Shown here piece by piece: positions 17,295 to 24,676 of a stretch of 64,000 nt of DNA; the first letter of the stretch is position 1, and each line of letters begins with the position of its first letter. Location of the stretch: the NCBI RefSeq assembly GCF_900155685.1, contig NZ_LT732548.1, forward strand, positions 1,215,259 to 1,279,258, given 5' to 3'. The DNA is from Paenibacillus bouchesdurhonensis (lineage in GTDB: Bacteria; Bacillota; Bacilli; Paenibacillales; Paenibacillaceae). The position numbers and the translations under genes were made by a program. The notes below the pieces were generated by a model. The model was not told where the DNA came from, did no database searches, and worked only from the letters and a program-made list of their open reading frames with translations.

Positions 17295-17320
17295 TAAGCT
17301 GACGCCTGCGTCAGCTTATT
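17295..17320 (+). terminator. Intrinsic terminator after the immunity array
   Basis: TAAGCTGAC (17295-17303) pairs with GTCAGCTTA (17310-17318), followed by TTTATC. It ends the three-gene array. Confidence 0.65.
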
Positions 17321-17608
17321 TATCATATAGAAGCACTCGTGTAGCGACCGGATGCACGATTGTGCATGAAATATCATACAGAAATACTCGATTGGCGGCG
17401 GTCAAACCCATGATTGCCTCTCATTTCAATTATCAGTAGATATAAGAGCATATTGGATCAAAGTCCATGATTATATCTATATTCCTATTTATGGTTCTTA
17501 TAGTATATTATATAGAGGGGGTATTGGATGGATGGAGGACTAAAGTTCTATCGAAGGAAGCCATTATGCTTATTAATGAGGAGTTAATAAAGGGAAAGGT
17601 GTTATGGA
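17321..17608 (+). other. Intergenic region upstream of the Tad-like operon
   Basis: AT-rich stretch with two imperfect direct repeats of about 55 bases (TATCATATAGAAGCACTCG near 17321 and TATCATACAGAAATACTCG near 17371). Further on, TATAGTATATTATATAG around 17500 offers several possible -10 boxes. A 19-codon reading frame at 17528-17587 (MDGGLKFYRRK and so on) has no convincing start site. Probably contains the promoter for 17609; no exact element can be assigned. Confidence 0.4.
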
Positions 17609-18706
17609 ATGATTAATATTCAACTAACTTTCTATGGTCTATTGCTATCGATGATGCTTATTCTGGCAACAATTGGAGCGATGATGTATTTCAGGTGGCG
17701 CAGTCAGTTGTATGTCAATCTGTTCGGCGCAACTCTACTAGGTGCGATATCTTCTATAGCTATGTTAGCCATATCTAACAAATTTACTTCATGGTACGCA
17801 TTCTTTCTATCTCTCTTGACCTGCAGCTTCGTTCTAATGCAGATCGCTCTGCATCGATTGTTATTTACAAAAAGACAGGATAAATTATACGGACACTTAA
17901 TAGGAACTGGAGCTAGTCTAATAACGGCAGCAGCATCGCTATTCTTGCCTGTGGAAATGGCAGCTTTACTTCTGCTGTTCGTTATTGCCGGGCTTGCCGG
18001 TTTCATGATTTATAAGATTTTTCCTGAAACAGGGAGCAAGCCGAAGATTATGATTTCATTTCTATGCTACGCACTCCATCTTATCTTTTTTATATCTGCA
18101 GCAATAACGAAAATAAATGGACTTCATGTGCTAGGTATGCTTGTTCTATTCTTCTCGATGTACATGATCTTCACCCAGCTAATGGAGAGAGTGCTTGATA
18201 TTATGCAGGCCGCTGCTTTTACGTCGACTAGGGATGAGGCTACCGGACTATACACCCGCAAGCATTTCGTTCAGCAGGCTAATCATTATTTATCGCGTGG
18301 ACAGGCATTCGGTGTTGTATACATATTGATTGATTTCAGTAAGGAGAATCGAAGCGGGTCTTACGATGAACAATTCAACAATATTGGGCCAATTATTCAG
18401 AAATACATAGATAGACTCGGCTTTTCGTGCAGATATGGTCAAGACGGAGTTGCCGTCATCATTACCAAATCATCTTTAGAAATGGCAAACCTAGTAGAAT
18501 CCCTACGGATGAACATTAAAGGAGAAGTTCCATACCCTATAGCAGTCGGTTATACCAAAGTTATCGAAGGGGCAGAACTGGAGCAGCTCCTCCATGATGC
18601 CAGACAGGATGCTGACCGGATAAAATCTAATGGTTTGGATAAAATATTCGATTTGGCAAACAGTAAAATCCTGAGTCATGATGGAAATGGTGGTGGTAGG
18701 GTATGA
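17609..18706 (+). CDS. Integral membrane protein with degenerate GGDEF domain
   Basis: A 365-residue protein. Residues 1-200 contain about six to seven membrane helices. Residues 205-345 are a GGDEF-like domain beginning DEATGLYTRKHF, the usual opening of diguanylate cyclase domains. The catalytic loop reads RYGQDGVAVI (about residue 273) where active enzymes have GGDEF or GGEEF, so cyclic-di-GMP synthesis is unlikely. It may instead bind nucleotide or act as a scaffold. First gene of a run leading into the Tad-like genes and overlapping the next gene by four bases. A link between degenerate signalling domains and pilus control is plausible but unproven. Confidence 0.7.
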   Translation: MINIQLTFYGLLLSMMLILATIGAMMYFRWRSQLYVNLFGATLLGAISSIAMLAISNKFTSWYAFFLSLLTCSFVLMQIALHRLLFTKRQDKLYGHLIGTGASLITAAASLFLPVEMAALLLLFVIAGLAGFMIYKIFPETGSKPKIMISFLCYALHLIFFISAAITKINGLHVLGMLVLFFSMYMIFTQLMERVLDIMQAAAFTSTRDEATGLYTRKHFVQQANHYLSRGQAFGVVYILIDFSKENRSGSYDEQFNNIGPIIQKYIDRLGFSCRYGQDGVAVIITKSSLEMANLVESLRMNIKGEVPYPIAVGYTKVIEGAELEQLLHDARQDADRIKSNGLDKIFDLANSKILSHDGNGGGRV

Positions 18707-19953
18707 ATGCACTGATCATTTCAGCCAAAGCTGCCGCCCAAGTCCGTAAAGCAATTGGGAATTCAGACATTAGTTATGAGAAAACAGGAAGATTTAGCGG
18801 CTCCGAGTACTTAGAATTCATACATTCCGTAGCTAGAATTAACATTCAAACTTTTATAACAGATATGGATTGTACGGAAGCCCAGCCTTTTCTAGAGGGG
18901 ATACGCCAGTATAAATCATTAAGAAGTCATACGCAAATTGTAGTTATTGCTCTTGATCGTCATGAAGAGGATGGAATGGTTCATCAGTTAGCAGATATGG
19001 GAATTCAAGTGATTACGACAGTGCCGGGCACTAAGCCCGAGTCTATTATCCAGGCTTTAAATAAATTGTTGCCGAATAATCAAAGCCAACCCGAAGCTGC
19101 GCTGGAATTGAATGATTCGGAAGTGCAAATGGAGCGCGTCAAAGATCGTATTTACCGGTTCACTTCAAAGCTTCAAAGCTCTTATTTGGAGAATGCAGAT
19201 GTTATGGATCTGGAAATTCCCGAGCTTCCCTTCCAGGAGAGAGTTATTGTTCAGGATCGAATTATCGGAACGATAACAATAGCTGTTATGGGTGTGGAAT
19301 CCAAGGTTGGATCTACGCACTTTAGTATTTTGATATCCAATTATTTAAACCGGAAGGGGTATTCGGTAGCTATTGTTGAAGCTAACTCTTCGCAGGATTT
19401 TAGTTATATCGAGAGCGCCTATGAGGGCATTCGGGATTATACCAATCCCACCACGCAATTCAGTATAAATGGGGTAGTTTATTATAAAAGCACCGATAAG
19501 ATCGATATGAGCTCACTGCTGGCAGCAGGCTATGATTATCTTATATTGGATATAGGCAGTTATGCTGAGAGCGAGTGGAGCGCTGAATTTTATCGCGCGA
19601 ATGCTCAAATTCTAATCGGAGCGGGAAGCGAGTGGCGACAACCCAGAATCAAAGAGTTCCGGGACGCACACAAGAAGAGTGATCAATCCACTTGGTTCTA
19701 CTGCATTCCATTCGTAGATCCGATAAGCATAGCAGATATCAGGAAAGAGCTCCCCGGTAATCTGGTTTATCGAATTCCTCCTCATGCTGATCCTTATAAA
19801 ACCCAAGGAGAGACTGATTCGACCATTTCGAAATTACTAAAAAATTATTTGGGAGAAAAGAAGAAGGCTTCGACAAAAAACACTCTCTATTTAGTGATTA
19901 TTGCTTGCTTGCTCCTGATAATTATTTTACTAGCGTTATTGTTTGTTAAATAA
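18703..19953 (+). CDS. TadZ/CpaE-like protein with receiver-like N-terminus and C-terminal membrane anchor
   Basis: 416 residues. Residues 1-125 resemble a degenerate receiver domain (ITDMDCTEAQPFLEGIRQYK, then TQIVVIALDRHEEDG). Residues 190-385 are a MinD/ParA-type fold whose P-loop reads GVESKVGSTH at about 197, with Ser replacing the usual lysine of KGGVGKT. Downstream YDYLILDIGS keeps the switch aspartate. A hydrophobic tail (about residues 396-415, LYLVIIACLLLIIILLALLF) anchors it in the membrane. Atypical P-loops are known in TadZ/CpaE proteins, which position Tad machines at the pole. Overlaps the preceding gene. Confidence 0.7.
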   Translation: MNALIISAKAAAQVRKAIGNSDISYEKTGRFSGSEYLEFIHSVARINIQTFITDMDCTEAQPFLEGIRQYKSLRSHTQIVVIALDRHEEDGMVHQLADMGIQVITTVPGTKPESIIQALNKLLPNNQSQPEAALELNDSEVQMERVKDRIYRFTSKLQSSYLENADVMDLEIPELPFQERVIVQDRIIGTITIAVMGVESKVGSTHFSILISNYLNRKGYSVAIVEANSSQDFSYIESAYEGIRDYTNPTTQFSINGVVYYKSTDKIDMSSLLAAGYDYLILDIGSYAESEWSAEFYRANAQILIGAGSEWRQPRIKEFRDAHKKSDQSTWFYCIPFVDPISIADIRKELPGNLVYRIPPHADPYKTQGETDSTISKLLKNYLGEKKKASTKNTLYLVIIACLLLIIILLALLFVK

Positions 19954-19958
19954 TATTT

Positions 19959-20008
19959 GAGGTTTCCCTAAGCAGAGGTGTCTGCTAAGGGGAGCCTCTT
20001 TATTTTGT
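19959..20008 (+). terminator. Intrinsic terminator between 18703 gene and SAF-domain gene
   Basis: GAGGTTTCCCTAAGCAGA (from 19959) folds with TCTGCTAAGGGGAGCCTC (to about 19998) with a four-base loop, one mismatch and G-U pairs, followed by TTTATTTTG. Genes from 20193 onward therefore need their own promoter, which is present at 20093-20137. Confidence 0.75.
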
Positions 20009-20092
20009 CCTTAAAATGCTCTTTTTTTACAAATACAAATCAGGGTCTTTAGAACCGAATATAATTAACTAAATTTAGATATAATAATTAAA

Positions 20093-20137
20093 TTTCAACA
20101 AAAATCGACAGTTTCTGCAAAAAGCGTATGATATAAT
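20093..20137 (+). promoter_or_regulatory. Shared regulatory promoter element, copy 1 (Tad-like operon)
   Basis: The box TTTCAACAAAAATCGACA (20093-20110) is followed by exactly 21 bases and a perfect -10 TATAAT (20132-20137). An 18-base box differing at a single position, with the same 21-base gap and the same TATAAT, lies upstream of the essC-like gene (38565-38609), and a third more diverged copy is at 52638-52682. Read on the other strand, the box contains TGTCGAT and TGTTGAA ten bases apart, each one change from the Spo0A box TGTCGAA. A wide gap to the -10 is also known for Spo0A-activated promoters such as spoIIG. Activator identity is inferred. Confidence 0.75.
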
Positions 20138-20192
20138 TTTCCTACATTGATAGGTATTTGGGTTCATCTTATTATTTGAAGGGAGTTAAGGT

Positions 20193-21227
20193 ATGTCAAG
20201 AATACGACTGAGGCAGAAACAGCTTCTAACGGCCGGCGCCATTGGAGGAGCGATAATTCTGCTTATTTGCATAATTATTGGATATTTATATGTGAGCAAT
20301 ATTCAGAAGAAATATGTGCAGCGCATTAATGAAGTTGAAACCAAGCTAGCTGCGGCTGAAAAGCAGCTCAACGAGGAAAGAGTTAATGTGGCGATATTAA
20401 GCGATGATTTTAAGGCAGGGGATCTGATTACTGAGGAGGATATTGTCTCTGTTAGCGTTCCACGGAGTGTCGTTCCAGATAATGTTGTTCTGGAGAAAGA
20501 TATCATAGGCAAATATTCCAAGATCGATCTAAAGAGGAACACACTAATCACCAATGCGATGCTGTTTGAGGAAGGGATCACGCCTAATGATTTGCGTAAT
20601 CAAGAATTCAATCTGATTCAACTGCCGTTAAAACTGACAACAAGAGATTTTGTCGACATAAGGATCAAGTTTCCTACCGGACAGGATTACATTGTTCTTT
20701 CTAAGAAGAAGGTTGCTGATTTGAATAACGGTACAGTGTGGCACCAACTGAAGGAAGAAGAAATATTATTTATGTCCAGTGCTATCGTGGATGCATTTAT
20801 TAATGATGCTACGATATACGCGCTTAGTTACGTAGATCCTTATATGCAAGAGAGGGCCCATGTTACGTATCCGCCAAATCCTAAAGTCCAGGAGTTGATT
20901 ATGTCCAATCCTAATATTATTGGCATTGCGACCATGGCCATGGAACAGCGGAATCGGGAACGGCTGGAGCGCGATCTACAGGAAATGCCGGAGCAGGAGC
21001 GCCAGAAGTATATTAGCGGCAAGTCAAAGCTGGAGACGAACAACGCAAATACTTATCAGAATGACTACGATGCTTCTGGTACAACGGATTATACACAGGA
21101 TAATCCACTATTGGATTCTTCATCAGATTCAGGGCAATCAACGTCATCACGGCCAGCATCTTCTACGACCTCCCGGTCGGAAGATATTTTTAAAGACCAT
21201 ATTGATAGTGTTTCTATAGAGGAGTAG
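20193..21227 (+). CDS. SAF-domain membrane protein (CpaB/RcpC-like)
   Basis: 344 residues. One N-terminal membrane helix (about 12-33) is followed by a short coiled coil (about 36-62, VETKLAAAEKQLNEE). The SAF domain (about 66-135) has FKAGDLITEEDIVSVSVPRS and the ensuing IGKYSKIDLKRNTLITNAML, as in CpaB/RcpC and flagellar FlgA-like proteins. The C-terminus is a low-complexity Ser/Asp-rich tail (about 285-335). CpaB proteins sit at the outer side of the Tad machine. First gene after the strong shared promoter; followed by the CpaE-like genes after a 10-base gap. Confidence 0.75.
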   Translation: MSRIRLRQKQLLTAGAIGGAIILLICIIIGYLYVSNIQKKYVQRINEVETKLAAAEKQLNEERVNVAILSDDFKAGDLITEEDIVSVSVPRSVVPDNVVLEKDIIGKYSKIDLKRNTLITNAMLFEEGITPNDLRNQEFNLIQLPLKLTTRDFVDIRIKFPTGQDYIVLSKKKVADLNNGTVWHQLKEEEILFMSSAIVDAFINDATIYALSYVDPYMQERAHVTYPPNPKVQELIMSNPNIIGIATMAMEQRNRERLERDLQEMPEQERQKYISGKSKLETNNANTYQNDYDASGTTDYTQDNPLLDSSSDSGQSTSSRPASSTTSRSEDIFKDHIDSVSIEE

Positions 21228-21237
21228 ATCAAAAGAA

Positions 21238-21921
21238 ATGAAGCAAATATTATTTCTCGGCCATTATGACAAGACGGATATGATGTTCTACCTGGGGAAG
21301 CTGATTTCAATGGAACATAGCGTGCTCATTGCAGATGCAACGGAGTCAAAAAGATATGAATATGCGTATCCCAAACTGGATATAGAGGAGGATATTCACC
21401 AATATGATGGCTTTGATGTTATGGAGAACGTGCATAGTCCGACTCAGCTCAAAGAGCGTATCGCTGAGACAAGCTATGATTATGTCTTGATAGACATAGA
21501 TCATTTAAAGAATATTCAGGAGTGGAGAAGTGATGATCCTCTATTTTTGGTAACGTCCTTGGATAATTCGGTATTGCAGAGGAATTGTCAAATGCTGAAC
21601 GTCCTACTTGAACAGAGCGAAGCATCTGAGCTGAAGCCAATTACAAGAATCGTGCAGCGGGCAACGGATGCCTTTACTGAGGAATACTTGGATGAATTGC
21701 TAAATCATCTCCCCATTCAATGGCATGACACATTTGTGTATTACGTTGATGAGCGGGATAGTGCCCGAAAAATACATAATCAGTTCAGCAATCAGATTTC
21801 GATGAGCAAATTGTCTGGAGAATATAAATCGGTATTAAAGCAAATGGCGTCTGCTATTTTGGAAATCGATGACAAAGAGGCCGGAAGGTTGTGGAAGCGT
21901 ACCGAGAGGAGGAGAAAGTAA
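21238..21921 (+). CDS. CpaE/TadZ-related protein lacking a P-loop
   Basis: 227 residues, soluble. The layout (MKQILFLGHYDKTDMMFYLGKLISME, then YDYVLIDIDHL, then PLFLVTSLDNSVLQRN) follows the MinD/ParA-like fold of the neighbouring proteins, but no Gly-rich phosphate loop is present, so it is unlikely to hydrolyse ATP. It is packed between the SAF protein and another TadZ-like protein, suggesting it forms a complex with them. The assignment rests on fold pattern and context only. Confidence 0.5.
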   Translation: MKQILFLGHYDKTDMMFYLGKLISMEHSVLIADATESKRYEYAYPKLDIEEDIHQYDGFDVMENVHSPTQLKERIAETSYDYVLIDIDHLKNIQEWRSDDPLFLVTSLDNSVLQRNCQMLNVLLEQSEASELKPITRIVQRATDAFTEEYLDELLNHLPIQWHDTFVYYVDERDSARKIHNQFSNQISMSKLSGEYKSVLKQMASAILEIDDKEAGRLWKRTERRRK

Positions 21922-22767
21922 GTGGCACAGATATCCTTTTGGGGAGTGCAGCATGGGTTGGGAGTCACAAGCAATACAGCAGCGATAGCCGCAGTGATCG
22001 GGCTGGAATATGATCTGAGAACATTAATCTCACAGCCGCAATGGTCTGACTCTACGCTGGAACGATCATTTTATAAAACCATTAATCAGTATAATAGGCA
22101 GTTTATCGATGTATCAGGGTCAGGCATGGATGCGCTGGAGCGAGCTGTCCGAAGCAATAAGCTGGAGAGGGAAACGATTAAGAACCATTCCCTGCTGATT
22201 GAAAGAAATAGATTGGACTTGCTTAGCGGTACCGAGAAGTCGGATAAGCTGCGATTCGAAAGCTCGAACGATGTATTGGAAATAATATTCGACAAGGCCC
22301 AGGATTATTATGACACGCTGCTGCTTGATGTGCATAGCGGTGTTAATAGTCCCGTAATTTTAAATACCTTGGCAAATTCCGATCTTATCGTCGTTTGTCT
22401 CAATCAAAACATAAATGTTCTTGAGAAGTATTTTGATGAGAAATGCAGAATTTGGCCGGAAGCATTGGACAAGGTGCCGCACATTCTATTAATTGGACAG
22501 TATGATCACGATTCTAAATATAAAATTAGGAATATAGCGAATAAGTATAAATACAAAGGGAAAATAGCATCTATCCCCTATAACAGCGGCTTCCGGGATC
22601 ATGTCAACGATGGCGATGTGAAGGGCTTCTTTGTTAAGAATCGGTTTGTACCCAAGCATCATAAGAATTACAAGTTCATACAAGAAGTGCGCAAGGTAAG
22701 TGAATTGATTCTTACAGAAATAGGAGTTCATGCGAAGACAAAGTACATGGAAGGAAGGGCCTTATAA
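21922..22767 (+). CDS. TadZ/CpaE-like MinD-family protein with altered P-loop
   Basis: 281 residues, soluble. The N-terminus MAQISFWGVQHGLGVTSNT corresponds to the MinD phosphate loop but has Val where the invariant lysine should be. DTLLLDVHSGVN and SDLIVVCLNQNINVLEKYF match the switch and later strands of the family. GTG start immediately after the previous stop, with a GGAGGAG site in the preceding gene. The gene ends one base before the CpaF-like ATPase start. Third protein of this type in the cluster, so Tad assembly here may use a hetero-complex of TadZ-like proteins. Confidence 0.65.
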   Translation: MAQISFWGVQHGLGVTSNTAAIAAVIGLEYDLRTLISQPQWSDSTLERSFYKTINQYNRQFIDVSGSGMDALERAVRSNKLERETIKNHSLLIERNRLDLLSGTEKSDKLRFESSNDVLEIIFDKAQDYYDTLLLDVHSGVNSPVILNTLANSDLIVVCLNQNINVLEKYFDEKCRIWPEALDKVPHILLIGQYDHDSKYKIRNIANKYKYKGKIASIPYNSGFRDHVNDGDVKGFFVKNRFVPKHHKNYKFIQEVRKVSELILTEIGVHAKTKYMEGRAL

Positions 22768-22768
22768 G

Positions 22769-24676
22769 ATGGGGATGTCCTACACCCTCAATTTTATCGT
22801 GATCATCATTATATTGATCATACTGGTTGTGTACCTCTTCGTGGTGCTGAATCGGAAGCCGAATCAGGAACAGATCAAGATCACGGATGGAGATAGGAGA
22901 AGATTCGAGCTGGATTCCATTCTACAGTATGTCAAGGTGACCATTAATGACTTTGTAAACAGCAGCTTGCTGGATATGGGGCTTTCAGGGGAAGAGTATG
23001 CGCGACGGCAAGCCATTGTTGCAGAACTGAGAAGTGCGATGAAGAATGCAACAAACGGCGATATCCAGGAGAAAATATACTTGAAGCAATACATTTACGA
23101 CCTGTTGGATCGAAGCTATAAGCTGGATGAGCATAATATTAACTACATTATTCCGTTTGAAGATCCTGATCAACTGACGGATCAGGATAAATTTGAAATT
23201 TTACTCCACTTGTATAAGAAGAAGCATGGCTTTCAAGCCTTGACTCAATTAATTGATAAATACCAGCTTGACCGGCCGAAGCAAATTATCGAAGACGGCA
23301 AGGTTGATTCCTACATTATTACAGGCGAAGAAATTCGGAGCATCTATCAGCGCGAGGCCCGGAATAGCTTGGAATATACGGACAAGCTGAGTATTATCGT
23401 TCAACGTATTTATGGGGCTTACAAAGGATTTGGAGTCATTGATGAGATACGAGACATGGCCATTGATGGAGTATCGGGAGGGGTATCAGGCATTCCTACG
23501 GCGATGCAAATCATCGAGGATGAGATAGAGCTTATGCAGGGGATGAAGAATTCCCGTCACCCCGGTTATCAGAGTGTGTGGATATTTTTCCGGGGGAAAT
23601 CGATTCATTTGCCGTTTCTCAGTTTTGGCTCGGATATTGAGCTGAAGAGGGTATGTCAGAATATTTATAAATACGATAACCCGGGGCAGCTTACGGAAAC
23701 GAATGGGTTCAAAGTCAATGAAATGAAAGACGGCTCGCGGGTTGTCGTCGTAAGGCCTCCCTTTTCAGAAAGCTGGGCCTTCTTCGTCCGGAAATTTGAT
23801 CTACCCAATATGAATCTGGACAGTCTTGTCTCCGATAGATCAGGACGTCATTCAGAGCTTCCCCGGGAAATGATCAAGCATTTGATGAGGGGAGCGCAGG
23901 TAACCGCGTTTACTGGTCCGCAGGGCTCGGGGAAAACTTCGCTAGTCATGGCGTCTGTTAAATACATATATGCTACTTTAACTTTACGGATACAGGAAAT
24001 GACGTTTGAGCTTCATTTAAGACGACTATACCCGGAACGGAACTCTCTAGCTTTTCGGGAGACGGACAGTATCTCTGGTCAAGCTGGGCTCGACTTGCAG
24101 AAGAAGACGGACGGAGCCGTTAATATTCTGGGCGAGGTAGCGACCGATCCGGTGGCAGCCTGGATGATTCAGATGTCTCAGGTGGCAAGCTTATTCACCA
24201 TTTTTACGCATCATGCAACTACAGTCCGTGAATTGGTATGGTCGCTGCGAAATTCCTTGCTCAAGACGGGAGTGTTCCAGAATGAGCGCATTGCCGAGGA
24301 GCAGGTAGTCCATGCCGTGAAATGGGATATTCATATGCGCAAGGAAACCGACGGAAGAAGATATATCGAACGCATTACGGAGATTATTCCTGTAACGTAC
24401 GAGTCGGATGTATTGGAAGGTGATGCGCTGTCTTCTACTGCAGACAGCATAGAGAGCAAGCTTGATGCTTTGGTTGAGCTGCACAGAGAGGCTTATCGCC
24501 GCAGCAGCGGGCGTGTGTGGACGTCACGCAACATTATTGAATATCGTGATGGTGAATATGTTGCCGTTGCCCCGATATCCCAACAGAAAATTGACAGTAT
24601 GATGTTTCATATGAGCTCTGATGATCGTCTGCAATTCCAGGCATTCCTAGACCGCTATTGGGGGGGATCGCCATGA
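22769..24676 (+). CDS. CpaF/TadA-like secretion ATPase with N-terminal membrane helix
   Basis: 635 residues. Residues 4-27 form a membrane helix, unusual for this normally soluble hexameric motor ATPase. The secretion ATPase core carries Walker A GPQGSGKTS (383-391), the Walker B-region ILGEVATDP and the distal LFTIFTHHATTVRELV, matching the CpaF pattern GEVRGGE and TIHA. It powers assembly of the pilus-like structure at the cytoplasmic face. The ATG at 22769 follows GGAAGGAAGG; the frame extends upstream inside the previous gene without a site. Overlaps the next gene by four bases. Confidence 0.82.
   Translation: MGMSYTLNFIVIIIILIILVVYLFVVLNRKPNQEQIKITDGDRRRFELDSILQYVKVTINDFVNSSLLDMGLSGEEYARRQAIVAELRSAMKNATNGDIQEKIYLKQYIYDLLDRSYKLDEHNINYIIPFEDPDQLTDQDKFEILLHLYKKKHGFQALTQLIDKYQLDRPKQIIEDGKVDSYIITGEEIRSIYQREARNSLEYTDKLSIIVQRIYGAYKGFGVIDEIRDMAIDGVSGGVSGIPTAMQIIEDEIELMQGMKNSRHPGYQSVWIFFRGKSIHLPFLSFGSDIELKRVCQNIYKYDNPGQLTETNGFKVNEMKDGSRVVVVRPPFSESWAFFVRKFDLPNMNLDSLVSDRSGRHSELPREMIKHLMRGAQVTAFTGPQGSGKTSLVMASVKYIYATLTLRIQEMTFELHLRRLYPERNSLAFRETDSISGQAGLDLQKKTDGAVNILGEVATDPVAAWMIQMSQVASLFTIFTHHATTVRELVWSLRNSLLKTGVFQNERIAEEQVVHAVKWDIHMRKETDGRRYIERITEIIPVTYESDVLEGDALSSTADSIESKLDALVELHREAYRRSSGRVWTSRNIIEYRDGEYVAVAPISQQKIDSMMFHMSSDDRLQFQAFLDRYWGGSP

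Noticed and set aside
17528..17587. 19-codon reading frame before the GGDEF-like gene
   Set aside because: No convincing start site and no sign of conservation from this sequence alone.
18430..18470. Active diguanylate cyclase site
   Set aside because: The loop reads RYGQDGVAV, lacking the two acidic residues of GGDEF/GGEEF.
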